Positions 45,198-54,360 of a stretch of DNA of 64,000 nt are shown in pieces. The position numbers were made by a program, and so were the translations under genes. The notes under the pieces were generated by a model, which did no database searches, was not told the origin of the DNA, and saw only the letters and a list, made by a program, of their open reading frames with translations. The stretch lies in contig NZ_BSRQ01000001.1 in assembly GCF_030268685.1 (NCBI RefSeq), positions 310,001 to 374,000 of the forward strand, read 5' to 3'. How positions within the stretch are numbered: the stretch's first letter is position 1; each line of letters starts with the position of its first letter. This DNA comes from Microtetraspora sp. NBRC 13810 (GTDB lineage Bacteria; Actinomycetota; Actinomycetes; Streptosporangiales; Streptosporangiaceae).

Positions 45198-45320
45198 GAG
45201 GCTCCTCCACCAGAAGATTAATCTACTTAGGTGGATGTATCACGCTATGACGATCACGCCTAGCCCCATCCCCGGCATCCGGCCGCCGCGGACCACGGAA
45301 GTCCCCTACGTTTAGGCCGC

Positions 45321-46022
45321 ATGACCGTATTTCCGGCAGATTTCACGATCTGGGTGGCCGCGTTCGAGGCGGAGGCCGGGCGGCGCCGTACCAAGGGCGA
45401 CCCGGACTGGGCCCGGGGGGCGCGGCTCGGCGCGGCCGTGGCGGAGAGCGTCCGGCGCTTCCAGGTGGGCGAGAGCGGCGACGGGGCGAACCTGATCGAC
45501 AAGGCCGTCCGGGCCGGGGACGACGCCTACACGGCAGCCGTACGCCTCTTCGTCGAGGAGGAGCGGAACCACGCCCGCATGCTGGCGGAGCTGCTCGCCG
45601 CGGCCGGCGTGCCCACGCTGTCCGGTCACTGGAGCGACGCGGTCTTCGTCCGGCTGCGCCGGGCGCTCGGGCTCCGCCTGGAGCTGATGGTCCTGATGGT
45701 CGCCGAGGTGGTCGCGCTGCGCTACTACCGGGCGCTTCGCGACGGCGGAGACGACCCGCTGACCCGCGAGGTCGCCGCCCGCATCCTGGCCGACGAGGAG
45801 CGCCACGTCCCCTTCCACCGCCACCGGCTGAGCGTCGGCCGCCCGCCGGGTCCGGCCGGGACGCTCCTCACCGGGATCTGGTGGTGCCTGATGGCCGGGA
45901 CGGTGACCGTCGTCGCCGTGGACCACGGGAAGGCGCTCCGCGCGCTGGGCGTGCCACCCGCCCGCTTCGCCCTCGACGCGCTCAGGCTGTTCGCCGAGGC
46001 CACCAGACCCGGCGGTCCCTGA
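45321..46022 (+). CDS. Ferritin-like di-iron protein
   Basis: A 233-residue helical protein. Two Glu/His metal motifs are visible, FVEEERNHARML (about 75-86) and LADEERHVPFHRH (about 154-166), as expected for a four-helix ferritin-like di-iron carboxylate site. The C-terminal part carries a hydrophobic stretch (LLTGIWWCLMAGTVTVVAV, about 178-196), so it may sit on the membrane. No Shine-Dalgarno is present before ATG 45321, and TACGTT lies about 12 bases upstream, which suggests a leaderless message. Oxidase or iron-handling activity is inferred. Confidence 0.8.
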   Translation: MTVFPADFTIWVAAFEAEAGRRRTKGDPDWARGARLGAAVAESVRRFQVGESGDGANLIDKAVRAGDDAYTAAVRLFVEEERNHARMLAELLAAAGVPTLSGHWSDAVFVRLRRALGLRLELMVLMVAEVVALRYYRALRDGGDDPLTREVAARILADEERHVPFHRHRLSVGRPPGPAGTLLTGIWWCLMAGTVTVVAVDHGKALRALGVPPARFALDALRLFAEATRPGGP

Positions 46023-46099
46023 CCCGGTCCCGCCGGCCTGACGATCGGCGGGAGCCGAGACGAGCCCCGGCGGGCACGCGCACCGGGTGTGAGCGGTGG

Positions 46100-47416
46100 T
46101 CAGGCGGCGAAGAGCAGCAGCAGCCCGGTCACCGTGTAGACCACCATCAGCAGGAGCAGCGGGACCTGCCCGGCGACAGCCGTACGCCGGGGGAAGAGCG
46201 CGAGCGCGCGGTCGTGCGCGAGGACCGTGCCGAGCAGGTGGCCCACGACGATGACGGTCACCTGGAGGACGGCGACCCCGGCCGGGGTGAGACCGGCGGC
46301 GGCGACCTCCCAGCCTGCCGTGCCCAGCCAGTCGGCCCCGGTGTTCAGCGGATCGGACAGCAGCGAGACGGTCCGCTGCCCTTCGAGGACGAGCAGCGTG
46401 AAGTAGTGCGCCACCAGGTAGCCGACGGCGATCGGCACGACGGAGTGCGCCAGCTCGCCCGCCGTGGCCCCCGGCAGCCCGCCGCCGCGCCGCCCGGCCA
46501 GCGCGGTCGCGCCGAGGTAGGCGAGCAGGACGAGGCCGATGACCGCGAACAGGCCGGCCGTACCGGTGACCGGCGCGGGTAGCGGCCCCTCCTGGACGAA
46601 ACGCACCCACACCGGGGCGTTGGACAGGCTGTCGTACATGGTGGAGCCGAGGAGCACGATCACGACGGTGGTCAGCCCGGGGGCGGGCCGCAGCCCGGCC
46701 ATGCCGTCCAGCGGGTTGCGCCACGCGAGCGCGCCGTCCGGGCGGCGTCCCAGCGGGGCGAGCCGGCCGATCAGGTCGGAGTAGACCTCGAACGCGTCCC
46801 CCTTGTCGAACCAGCCCGACCCGTAGACCACCGCCCCGGCGAGCATGGCCAGCGCGTACACCGCCAGCCAGGCCGAGATGACGGGCAGCGTGGCCCGGCC
46901 CGGGGCGACCAGTTCCAGCCATACGAACGCGGCTAGGCCCACGGCGGCGGGCCAGTAGCCCAGGCCCTCCGGCAGCGCCCGGAGCCCCGCCCGGGGGTCG
47001 CGGCGGAGCCCGGCGCAGGCCAGGAGGTGCAGCGTGCGCAGCGGGTTCAGGTACCGCCACACCGGGCCGAACAGCAGCGACAACGGCACCAGGCCAACCC
47101 AGAACAGGGCATAGAACACGCCCGCCGTGGGATTGTCCGGATGATCGGGCCCGAAGAGCAGCCCGACGCAGAAGTACGCCGCCGCGACCAGCCCGGCCAG
47201 CCGCGCCGCCCACCGCCAGAACGCCGGGGGCACCGCGTTCCGCCGCAGCGCGAACACCGGCCGCCCGCCCGGCCCGCCGCTCAGCCGCGGCTCCGTCCAC
47301 AGCATGCCCAGCGCCGCGAACGACAGCAGCAGCGCCAGCACCGCCCCGGCCAGCGCAGCGGAGAACGGGATGGGCAGATCCTGGCGTCCGCCGATGCCGT
47401 GGGCCAGAAGCATCAC
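46100..47416 (-). CDS. Polytopic membrane protein linked to CopC/cupredoxin genes
   Basis: A 438-residue protein with about ten hydrophobic segments. Polar motifs include YLNPLRTLHLLAC, FDKGDAFEVYSDLIGRLAPLGRRPDG and LLGSTMYDSLSNAP. The second-last loops carry VGHLLGTVLAHDRAL. The stop codon of the upstream cupredoxin-like gene overlaps this start (TAGTG; the next codon is ATG at 47413), so they are translated together. I know this type as a conserved actinobacterial membrane protein without assigned function. The company of CopC suggests metal, probably copper, handling. Confidence 0.8.
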   Translation of the reverse strand: MMLLAHGIGGRQDLPIPFSAALAGAVLALLLSFAALGMLWTEPRLSGGPGGRPVFALRRNAVPPAFWRWAARLAGLVAAAYFCVGLLFGPDHPDNPTAGVFYALFWVGLVPLSLLFGPVWRYLNPLRTLHLLACAGLRRDPRAGLRALPEGLGYWPAAVGLAAFVWLELVAPGRATLPVISAWLAVYALAMLAGAVVYGSGWFDKGDAFEVYSDLIGRLAPLGRRPDGALAWRNPLDGMAGLRPAPGLTTVVIVLLGSTMYDSLSNAPVWVRFVQEGPLPAPVTGTAGLFAVIGLVLLAYLGATALAGRRGGGLPGATAGELAHSVVPIAVGYLVAHYFTLLVLEGQRTVSLLSDPLNTGADWLGTAGWEVAAAGLTPAGVAVLQVTVIVVGHLLGTVLAHDRALALFPRRTAVAGQVPLLLLMVVYTVTGLLLLFAA

Positions 47417-47781
47417 TAGCGCACCACGAGCTGGAACAGCTGCAGATCCGCCTCGTGCGTCTCCACCTCGAACAGCCCGCCCTGGTCGGCGATGAACCGG
47501 ATCTCGCCGGGCGTGCCCGGTGTCAGCGTCGCCGCCTTGTCATAGCCGTGCACGTGGGCGACGTCGGCCACGTCGCTGGTCACGGTGACCCGTACCGGCT
47601 GCCCCTGGGCCACCTCGATCCGGCCGGGCGGCGGCGTCACCTTCCCGTCGGCGATGGTCACCGTGATCTCCTTCACTGCCGTCGTCGCCGGCGCGGCGTC
47701 CGACGTGCCGCAGCCGGCCGACAGCGGGATCACGCCGAGGAACAGCACGACGAGCAACTTGCGCAGGCGTACGTGGGCCAT
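47416..47781 (-). CDS. Cupredoxin-like lipoprotein
   Basis: A 121-residue exported protein. The signal MAHVRLRKLLVVLFLGVIPL ends in LSAGC, a lipobox with Cys24. The mature domain (about 38-121) is a small beta-sandwich. GRIEVAQGQPVRVTVTSDVADVAHVHGYDK and GLFEVETHEADLQLFQLVV follow the cupredoxin pattern of nitrous-oxide-reductase-like C-terminal domains. The blue-copper Cys is absent, although several His residues (HVHGYD, ETHEA) could bind metal. It is overlapped by the membrane-protein gene and preceded by copC. Confidence 0.82.
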   Translation of the reverse strand: MAHVRLRKLLVVLFLGVIPLSAGCGTSDAAPATTAVKEITVTIADGKVTPPPGRIEVAQGQPVRVTVTSDVADVAHVHGYDKAATLTPGTPGEIRFIADQGGLFEVETHEADLQLFQLVVR

Positions 47782-47804
47782 GGTCGTCCGTCTCTCCTGG
47801 GGGG

Positions 47805-48767
47805 TCAGCGGCGCTTGCGGGTCTTGCCTGGCCTCTTCGTCGATGTCGGCGGGGACGGCGGCGGGGACGGCGGCGTCCGGGGGTTCTTGCCAGGGCCGGG
47901 CCGCGCTTCGGCCGGTCCGCCGTACGGCGCCTGGGCGGTGGACGGGCGCCGCGCCGCCCGGACCACCATGACCCCGGCGCCGAGCACGACCAGGGCGGGC
48001 ACCAGCCAGACCAGCGGCCCCGAACCACCCGCCGCCGGGTCCGCGGACACCGCCTCCGCACCGCCCCCCGCGGCCCCGCCGGACGTCGTCCCCGCCGCCG
48101 CGCCAGGCGTCCCCGCCGCCGCGCCGGGCGAGGCGGAGCCGGACGGTGACGCGTGGGTGGCGCAGCCGGTCTCGGGTACGGTGCGCGGCGTGCAGGCGAC
48201 CGTGGGCGCGGGTGACGGTCCGGCCGCCGCGCCGTGCCCGGAGGTCGCGGCGACCAATTCCGGGTCGGGCCCGTCGCCCGGCGTCTTCCAGCCCTTCGGC
48301 GGCTGCGACATCTCGCCCCGGTAGGTGAACCTGACATCTCCTCGCACGGTCTCCCCGTCCGAGGCCACGGTCAGGTAGCTCACGATGTAGTCGCCCTGCT
48401 CGGGCCAGTAGCCGACCGGGATCTCCGCCGGGTGGCCGAGATGGTAGAACCGCGGCTCCCAGGCCCCGTTGACGCGGTGCAGCTCCCTGACCGGCTCGTC
48501 GAGGGTCTTCGGCGCGCCCGGCGACCACGGCCGGTCGACCCGTACGCCGCTGGGCGAGAAGATCGTGAAGTAGGCGTGCGGCACCGGCGGCTCGGTGAAG
48601 TAGAGCGCGACCGACTCCATCGGCTCGCTCAGCGTGCTTCCCGCGGCCGGGGTGGATGTCGCGAGCTGCCCGTGCGCGGCGGCGGGCGGCGCGGCGACGG
48701 TCAGCGCGACACAGCCGGAGAACGCCAGGAGGAGTGACCACATCACGCGCCACAGGTCGCGGCGCAC
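47805..48767 (-). CDS. CopC-domain copper-resistance protein with C-terminal membrane anchor
   Basis: A 320-residue exported protein. After the signal (ending PPAAA) the mature chain begins HGQLATSTPAAGSTL, placing His1 where CopC proteins bind Cu(II). The domain continues to DGETVRGDVRFTYRG. A long Ala/Gly/Ser/Thr-rich linker, one helix (LVWLVPALVVLGAGVMVV) and a basic tail (TRPGKTRKRR type) follow. GTG 48767 is chosen because it gives a basic n-region (MRRDLWRVM). ATG 48743 is the alternative, and a longer frame from 48965 is unlikely. It heads a three-gene group with the cupredoxin-like lipoprotein and the membrane protein. Confidence 0.85.
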   Translation of the reverse strand: MRRDLWRVMWSLLLAFSGCVALTVAAPPAAAHGQLATSTPAAGSTLSEPMESVALYFTEPPVPHAYFTIFSPSGVRVDRPWSPGAPKTLDEPVRELHRVNGAWEPRFYHLGHPAEIPVGYWPEQGDYIVSYLTVASDGETVRGDVRFTYRGEMSQPPKGWKTPGDGPDPELVAATSGHGAAAGPSPAPTVACTPRTVPETGCATHASPSGSASPGAAAGTPGAAAGTTSGGAAGGGAEAVSADPAAGGSGPLVWLVPALVVLGAGVMVVRAARRPSTAQAPYGGPAEARPGPGKNPRTPPSPPPSPPTSTKRPGKTRKRR

Positions 48768-49083
48768 CGGCACCCGGCCGGGTGGGGCGGGACCGTCCGT
48801 CGCCGTCCCGCCCGCGGATGAGGCGGCGGAAGGCCGAATATGCCGGGACAAGCGCGGGCCGATCCTTTCGGGTACCGAACACGTGCGCCGACCAGCCCGT
48901 GGTGAGGGGCAGCCCACCCGCCCTCCGGGGTGCCGTCCGGTGGAACTCTGGGGCTGTTCAGCCACATTCTTTGCACAAAGTCACGGCAGCGTCAATCATC
49001 CGGGTCGCCGGCCGCCGTCGGATCCGTCCCGTTGCGTCCCCGCCGCACGGTCGCGGTGCGGACATGGGGTTCTCCGCGCCCAA
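48768..49083. other. Intergenic stretch between copC and the HATPase gene
   Basis: No gene is supported here. The only notable element is CTTTG-CA-CAAAG (about 48968-48979), an inverted repeat that could be an operator for copC, about 200 bases from its start. Confidence 0.5.
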
Positions 49084-49560
49084 TCACGGCTCTCGCGGCA
49101 CGCGCTCGGTCAGGCGGAACCACACCGTCCCGCGGCCATACCCGCGGCGGGTCCCCCAGGCGGTGGCCAGCAGATCGACCAGCCACAGGCCGCGCCCGCC
49201 TTCGTCCTCGGGTCCCGGCACGCGTACGGCGGGCGCCGTGGTGGCCGAACCGGCGTCGGTCACCTCCACGTGGACGCCGCCCGAGACGCGGATCACCCGG
49301 ACCGTGACCCGCTCCTCCGGTGTCCGCCCCGAGTCGGAGTGCGCGATCGCGTTGGTGACGATCTCGCTCAGCAGCAACAGCGCGTCGTCGAGCACCGGAG
49401 TGGCGAGCCGCCCCGCCAGCAGATCGCGCGCCCACTCCCGGACCTCCGGAACGGACGTCGCCTTTCCCGGGAATTGCCGCCGCCAGCAGATGGGCGGCCT
49501 TTCCGCGGATGGCTCCCGCCGTTCGGCGTGGTGATGGCCGAGCCGTCCTCGCCCGCTCAT
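49084..49560 (-). CDS. Anti-sigma/regulatory kinase-like ATP-binding protein (HATPase_c)
   Basis: A 158-residue protein with a single GHKL ATPase domain. The N-box is LLLLSEIVTNAIAHS and the G-box region is DEGGRGLWLVDLLATAWG. It lacks a phosphoacceptor His domain, so it is like RsbW/SpoIIAB-type serine kinases or the ATPases paired with XRE/DUF397 genes in actinomycetes. GGAGG seven bases before the ATG supports the start at 49560. The first 40 residues are Arg/Pro-rich. It is divergent from the XRE gene. Confidence 0.88.
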   Translation of the reverse strand: MSGRGRLGHHHAERREPSAERPPICWRRQFPGKATSVPEVREWARDLLAGRLATPVLDDALLLLSEIVTNAIAHSDSGRTPEERVTVRVIRVSGGVHVEVTDAGSATTAPAVRVPGPEDEGGRGLWLVDLLATAWGTRRGYGRGTVWFRLTERVPREP

Positions 49561-49660
49561 GGTTTCGCCTCCTGGAGGATTTCCGGGTCGCATGACCGGG
49601 CGGAGCGACAATATCGTGGCATTCACCTGCCGCCGCCATTCGACCCGGCATGACAATGAT

Positions 49661-49674
49661 GGGAACGATTTCCC
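49661..49674. promoter_or_regulatory. Candidate operator in the HATPase-XRE divergent region
   Basis: GGGAA-CGAT-TTCCC is a 5-bp-arm inverted repeat roughly midway between the two divergent starts (49560 and 49851). It could bind the XRE regulator and control both directions. Confidence 0.35.
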
Positions 49675-49850
49675 GTCCGCGCCGTCCGGCCGGAAGGCAC
49701 GTGTTTAGAATGCCTTCCGGGGGGCGCTTCGGTGACCCGCCTGAAAACCCAGGCGAGATCGGACGATGACCGGTCCTGGTCTGGGCTGGCCTGAACTCGG
49801 TATCGCCCGGAAACCGGAAGTCCGTTTTCTGTGATTCGAGAGGAAATGCA

Positions 49851-50678
49851 ATGGATGCTGTGCCGTCTCTCGATCCCGGCTCCCCCCGGGTGCGGTTCGG
49901 GGCCGAAATGCGCCGCCTGCGGGAGGTCGCGCAACTGTCACAGGCGGCGGTGGCCTCGCGGCTCGGCTGCACCCAGACCCAGGTGAGCCGCCTGGAGAAG
50001 GCCACCCGCACGCCGTCCAGGTCGGACGCCGAGCGGCTCGACCGGCTCTTCGCCTCGGCCGACGGCGTGTCGTTCACCCGGATGTACCAGCGCATCGTCG
50101 CCCGCCCCGGCGGCCCCGTGTGGTTCCGGAGCTGGGTCGAGGAGGTCGAGCCCGCCGCCCGCGTGCTCCGCTCCTGGGACCCGCTGCTCATCCCCGGCCT
50201 CCTCCAGACCGAGTCCTACGCCCGATACCTGTTCAGTCGAGGGCCTCGGATCACCAAAGAGGAGGCGGAGCAGCGCGTCGAGGCTCGCATGCAGCGGCAG
50301 TCCATCCTTGACCGTGAAAACCCGCCCATGTTCCTCGCCCTCATCGATGAAGGCGTGCTGCGCCGCCGGATCGGTGATCCCGGCCTCATGCAGGAACAAC
50401 TCCATCACCTGCTGGAGACCGCCCGCCGACAGGCCGTCTCCATCCAAGTCGTCGATTCGGCCTGCGTGGCCGGCTTGGCCGGAGCCTTTATGATCGCCGA
50501 ACTGGCCGACGGGGAGCCTGACGTCGTCCACGCCGACTCACCCGCACAAGGACAGATCACGACGGACTCCGAGGTCGTGGCCTCCATCTGGAAGCGCTAT
50601 GAGGCCATACGGCTGTGGGCCTATCCTGAACACACATCCCTCAAGATGATCGAGGAAGTGAAACAGGAATGGACCTGA
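49851..50678 (+). CDS. XRE-family regulator with DUF5753 (WhiJ/BldB-associated type)
   Basis: A 275-residue regulator. The helix-turn-helix is RRLREVAQLSQAAVASRLGCTQTQVSRLEKATRTPS (about 21-56). The remainder is the DUF5753 sensor domain: WFRSWVEEVEPAARVLRSWDPLLIPGLLQTESYAR is diagnostic, as is VLRRRIGDPGLMQEQL. These regulators come with a DUF397 partner and often a HATPase, all present here. They influence development and antibiotic production in streptomycetes. GAGAGGAA lies before the ATG. It overlaps the DUF397 gene by ten bases. Confidence 0.93.
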   Translation: MDAVPSLDPGSPRVRFGAEMRRLREVAQLSQAAVASRLGCTQTQVSRLEKATRTPSRSDAERLDRLFASADGVSFTRMYQRIVARPGGPVWFRSWVEEVEPAARVLRSWDPLLIPGLLQTESYARYLFSRGPRITKEEAEQRVEARMQRQSILDRENPPMFLALIDEGVLRRRIGDPGLMQEQLHHLLETARRQAVSIQVVDSACVAGLAGAFMIAELADGEPDVVHADSPAQGQITTDSEVVASIWKRYEAIRLWAYPEHTSLKMIEEVKQEWT

Positions 50679-50869
50679 GCACCGCCATATGGCGGAAGTC
50701 ATCGCGTTCATCCGATAACGGCGGCCAGTGCGTGGAGGTCGCCGCCAATCTCCCTGACATCGTCGCCGTTCGCGACAGCAAGGATCCCGACGGCCCCAAA
50801 CTGCTTTTCACCCCCACCGAGTGGAGAACATTCATCCGCGCCGTCAAGACGGGCGAGTTCGACCGGTAA
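50669..50869 (+). CDS. DUF397 protein, partner of the XRE regulator
   Basis: A 66-residue protein with the family signature IWRKSSRSSDNGGQCVEVA at residues 7-25 and AVRDSKDP and FTPTEWRTFIRAVKTGEFD at the end. DUF397 proteins are the small partners, probably antagonists, of the upstream XRE/DUF5753 regulator. The start overlaps the regulator's last codons. Confidence 0.95.
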   Translation: MDLSTAIWRKSSRSSDNGGQCVEVAANLPDIVAVRDSKDPDGPKLLFTPTEWRTFIRAVKTGEFDR

Positions 50870-50951
50870 CCGACGCCAGAGGAGAGCGTCGTCGTCGAGG
50901 CCGGCCAGGTCCTCGCCCGTGTCGTCGTCCTGGCCATTCCACATCTGTAAC

Positions 50952-52205
50952 ATGCGCGATATGCCTCTGGACGACGTGTTGGCGGCTCGAATGGCCGACC
51001 CTGACTTCTGGGCGGCATACCTCTTCGAGGATGGCGCGCCCGAGCCTGACCTTGACGACGATGAGGACGGGGAAACGTTCACCGCGGAGTTCCAGGTGGG
51101 CGAAGGACTCGCCCTCGTCCTTGATCTGGACGTTGTCACCGGGTACTTCGACCTCGCTCTTACCGCCCCCGGACTGGCGCAACCCATCACCGTCGGCTGG
51201 GACGATCAAACCCACTTCCATCCCCACACCATGCGGTGGAGCGAACTGGACCTGATTGCCCGGGCCCTGGCGCTGCACGATCCGCAACTCCGCCACCCCG
51301 GGCCGGCGCTTGCGCTGCTGGCCCGCTTCGTCGTCCTTGATGAGCAGGACGACCCGGACGTCATCACCCCACTGATGGACGCGGCCTTTCAGGCGGTGCG
51401 CCCTCGCCCGGAAAACGGCCTGCGGCCCGAGACCCGCGACTGGTTCGAACGGCATGACCTGCGCGGCAGCGGACTGCGCTGGACAACTGGGGACGATGGC
51501 CACCTGGTCGTCGAGCAGGTGGCCCCTGACTCCACCCCACGCGACCTCAACTCGCTGCGCACCCCCGGATCCGCGGACTTCCCCTTCACCGCCTGGACCG
51601 CTCTCCTCGGTCAGGCAGCCCGGATCCTCGCCGGTGCGATGACCGCCCCATCCCTGCGGGCCCCCACCATCCGCGCTGCCCTCAATCGCTGCACCACTGC
51701 CGAAGGCGCCGCTCACCTCGAACCGCTCGCCGCGGCCCTGCACACCGCGGACGCCGTCCATCCGGTTCTCGTACGTGCCCTGACCGAACCGGTGAGCAGG
51801 GCCGAGTCCTGCTGGGCCGTGGAGACGCTGGCCGGACTGCCGCGCGGCTCCGTGGCGAAGCGATGGTTCGGCCCGAGTCCCCTGGCCGGCGCGCAGTCAT
51901 GGGAACTGCGTCTGGTGCTCGCCACCCAGGACCGTCCGCCGGAACACGCTCCTATCCTGATCTCCGAGTTGAACGACACCCTGCGGCAAGAAGGGCTGGG
52001 CCGCGCCGAGATCGCCGGCGAAACGACTCGCTGCGGCGTCCTCGGACGCTGGATCAGCGTCTCGACCTCGGCCGACATACTCATCCGGGACGATCTGTCA
52101 CGAGGGGTGTCGTCGATCGCGCGGATCCTGCGACGTCACAACGCCGCGGACACCGCCGAACTACGCCACACGTCCCCGGAGCCTGCTTTGATTCCCCTTC
52201 CCTGA
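50952..52205 (+). CDS. Hypothetical protein, two-part, acidic N-terminus
   Basis: A 417-residue soluble protein that I do not recognise. The N-terminal 115 residues are acidic (DDDEDGETF) and contain LVLDLDVVTGYFDLAL and PITVGWDDQTHFHPHTMRWSELDLIARALA, a pattern I have seen in actinobacterial proteins of unknown role. The C-terminal part is helical, with RWFGPSPLAGAQSWELRLVLATQ. The start could be ATG 50952 or 50961; neither has a ribosome site, and TCTGTAAC immediately upstream suggests a leaderless message. Base use is somewhat less GC-biased than in its neighbours. It lies 82 bases after the DUF397 gene. Confidence 0.7.
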   Translation: MRDMPLDDVLAARMADPDFWAAYLFEDGAPEPDLDDDEDGETFTAEFQVGEGLALVLDLDVVTGYFDLALTAPGLAQPITVGWDDQTHFHPHTMRWSELDLIARALALHDPQLRHPGPALALLARFVVLDEQDDPDVITPLMDAAFQAVRPRPENGLRPETRDWFERHDLRGSGLRWTTGDDGHLVVEQVAPDSTPRDLNSLRTPGSADFPFTAWTALLGQAARILAGAMTAPSLRAPTIRAALNRCTTAEGAAHLEPLAAALHTADAVHPVLVRALTEPVSRAESCWAVETLAGLPRGSVAKRWFGPSPLAGAQSWELRLVLATQDRPPEHAPILISELNDTLRQEGLGRAEIAGETTRCGVLGRWISVSTSADILIRDDLSRGVSSIARILRRHNAADTAELRHTSPEPALIPLP

Positions 52206-52245
52206 CGTCGCCGCGCCGCCCGGAGCCTCTCGATCGGGGTGCCCG

Positions 52246-53328
52246 TCAGGCTTCGAGGGAGAGGCCGTGCAGGGCGGCGACCCGTCGGATCTCGGTCAGC
52301 GGGTAAGGAGTGTTCCTGTCCTCCGTCTGAAGGCGGGAGTAGAAGTCCGCCAGCACGTCGGCGAGCGGGCTGTGCCGGGTGAGGATCTCGGCGAGCGCGC
52401 CGGGAAGGCCGGTGGGAGGCTCGCCCGCGGCCCAGGCGCGGATCCGCGCCCGGGTGTCCTCCCTGTCGTTCCCGTAAAGGGCGACGGTCAGCCAGTGCAC
52501 CAGGTACGTGCTCGTGTAGCAGCGGTCGTAGACGCGGTGCCGGTCGAAGAAGTCGAGCTCCTCCGGCGACAGGTCGAAACGGGTGGAGATGGCAAGGCCG
52601 AAGTCGGCGAAATAGAGATGCCGGCCGTCGGTCAGGATGTTCTCGAAGTGCGCGTCGAAATGCAGCAGCCCGCGGGCGTTCATGAACGAAACGCCGGCCG
52701 CGAGCTCGTCCTCCACCAGGGAACAGGCCCGCTCCGCGGTCTCTCCACCCGCGCTGACCTGCTCCCCCAGCCAGTCGTGCAGATTTCGCGGAATGTATTC
52801 CAGAAACAGCACGAGACTCGCCGACGACTCCCGGAGAGCCTCGATCCTGTCGCGCACCTCCGGCGCGTCTCCCCAGTAGGCGACGACTTTCTCCACGTCG
52901 GCGAGTTCCTCGTGAAGGGGCCGCGCCACGTCCGGGAGCACCCGCCAGTGGTACATCAGGGGGAATCCGGAGAACCGTCCGGAGACCACCCAGTCGGTGG
53001 TCATCGTGTGCACCGCGAGCTCCCGCCAGGCGCCGAAGTTCGGCCCGCCGATGCCGTACTGGCAGATGGTGGGCAGCCCGAACAGGTTCGCGGTGGACCG
53101 GATGTTCTCCGGCCGTGTCTCCAGGTCGGTGAGACGCACCCGTTTCACGAACACCGGAACTCCGGCGACGTCCATGAGCGCCGACACCCCGCCGATTCCG
53201 GAGCCGATCGGAACGGCCGCGTCCACGAGCCGGCGCAGCCGGCTGTCGCCGTACAGGGCGAGGGTCGTGGAGACGTCCCCGTAGGAACGAAGCCGCGCCG
53301 CGTGGGACATGTCAGGTCGTTCCACCAT
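52246..53328 (-). CDS. Protein-kinase-like phosphotransferase
   Basis: A 360-residue protein with a eukaryotic-type or aminoglycoside-type kinase fold. VFVKRVRL holds the ATP-binding Lys (about 59). LLHFDAHFENILTDG is the catalytic loop (Asp and Asn in HxDxxxxN), and LYFADFGLAIS has the metal-binding DFG. It has no membrane segment or known sensor domain. Substrate may be protein or a small molecule; the gene context does not decide. It starts ten bases after the stop of a membrane-protein gene, so the two are coupled. Confidence 0.85.
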   Translation of the reverse strand: MVERPDMSHAARLRSYGDVSTTLALYGDSRLRRLVDAAVPIGSGIGGVSALMDVAGVPVFVKRVRLTDLETRPENIRSTANLFGLPTICQYGIGGPNFGAWRELAVHTMTTDWVVSGRFSGFPLMYHWRVLPDVARPLHEELADVEKVVAYWGDAPEVRDRIEALRESSASLVLFLEYIPRNLHDWLGEQVSAGGETAERACSLVEDELAAGVSFMNARGLLHFDAHFENILTDGRHLYFADFGLAISTRFDLSPEELDFFDRHRVYDRCYTSTYLVHWLTVALYGNDREDTRARIRAWAAGEPPTGLPGALAEILTRHSPLADVLADFYSRLQTEDRNTPYPLTEIRRVAALHGLSLEA

Positions 53329-53338
53329 CGCCTCCGGA

Positions 53339-53854
53339 TCATCCGGCCGTGAGGGCCAGGGCCGTCATCATGACACCGGCGGCCGTCAGGACCCAACCGA
53401 AGACGGCCGCCGCCTTCCGGCCGCGCCGCCCGCCGTACCAGTACACGATCACGTAGGGCAGGAAGCCGAGGCCCGCGACGCCGACGCCGGGCAGGGCGAG
53501 CGCGGCCAGGACCCCGGCGGCGCCGGCCGGGACCGCGCGGTCGCCGCCCGGGGCGAGGCGGGCGGGCAGCACGTCGCCGGCGGTGGAGTCGGGCGAGGCC
53601 CGCACCGGTACGGCCGGCCCGCCGGACGCCGGCGCGAACGAGCCGCGGCAGTCGTACCTGCCCTCCCCCAGCGCCGCGCACGAGACCACGGTCAGCGTGC
53701 CGGGCACGCCTGTCACGCCGGCGGCGAGCCGGAGGCCCGGCACCGCGAACACGATCGGCAGCACGCCCATCGCCGCCCACAGCACGACGAGGACGACTCT
53801 GCCGATCCGCCCGGGGGACGCGCCGGACGGCGGCACGAGGAAGATGTCGCTCAC
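53339..53854 (-). CDS. Small membrane protein upstream of the kinase-like gene
   Basis: A 171-residue protein with hydrophobic segments at about 16-40, 105-130 and 145-168. The external loop contains two Cys (VVSCAALGEGRYDCRGSF), likely a disulfide. GTG 53854 is preferred, with GGGGCG just before it. Longer frames to 54190 would be unconserved. The function is unknown. The gene pairs with the kinase-like gene downstream. Confidence 0.7.
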   Translation of the reverse strand: MSDIFLVPPSGASPGRIGRVVLVVLWAAMGVLPIVFAVPGLRLAAGVTGVPGTLTVVSCAALGEGRYDCRGSFAPASGGPAVPVRASPDSTAGDVLPARLAPGGDRAVPAGAAGVLAALALPGVGVAGLGFLPYVIVYWYGGRRGRKAAAVFGWVLTAAGVMMTALALTAG

Positions 53855-54002
53855 CGCCCCAGCGTCGCCGCCGCCACTTGCGCCCCGCCTGGGATCCGCT
53901 TGAAGCCGGACCCTGCACGGCTTGGAGCACGGGCGGGATGCGGGACCGGGGTGGGACCTCGGGCTCAGGTGAGCGGGACCGCCGGGCGGCTGTACTGCCG
54001 CT

Positions 54003-54359
54003 GTGAACACGATCATCTCTCCAACGCCGGCATCCGGCCTCACCCGGCGGCGGCTCACGGTCTTCGCGCTGGTGCTGCCCGTGCTCGTGCTGTCGGCGGT
54101 CGCCGTCGCCGTGTCACAGGGGGCCGACGTGAACCGGCTCGAACAGTCGCCGCCCGCCGCGCAGATCGCGCTCTTCGGCCAGGCGTTCATGCCGGCCGTC
54201 GCCGGGCTGGTGGCCTGGGCGGCCGGCGGGCGCGGGCTGCGCGGCTTCGACTGGGGCTTCCACCGGGCCCCGTGGCGGCTGGTCGCGGGGGCCTGGACAC
54301 TGGGCGTGCTGGTCCCCCTTCTGCAGGTCGGGACGCGCGTGCGCGGGACCGGAGGGTGA
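54003..54359 (+). pseudogene. Truncated CPBP-family membrane protease paralogue
   Basis: The 118-residue frame matches the first 110 residues of the complete CPBP protein encoded at 57113-58036: both have LTRR(R/Q)LTVFALVLP, AVSQG, NRL(E/D)Q and GRGLRGFDWG. About 65% of the aligned residues agree. It then stops, losing the entire catalytic part with the Glu/His motifs, and its last bases serve as the ribosome site (GGAGGG) of the AfsR-type gene. It could still be translated, but it cannot be an active protease. Confidence 0.75.
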
Positions 54360-54360
54360 C

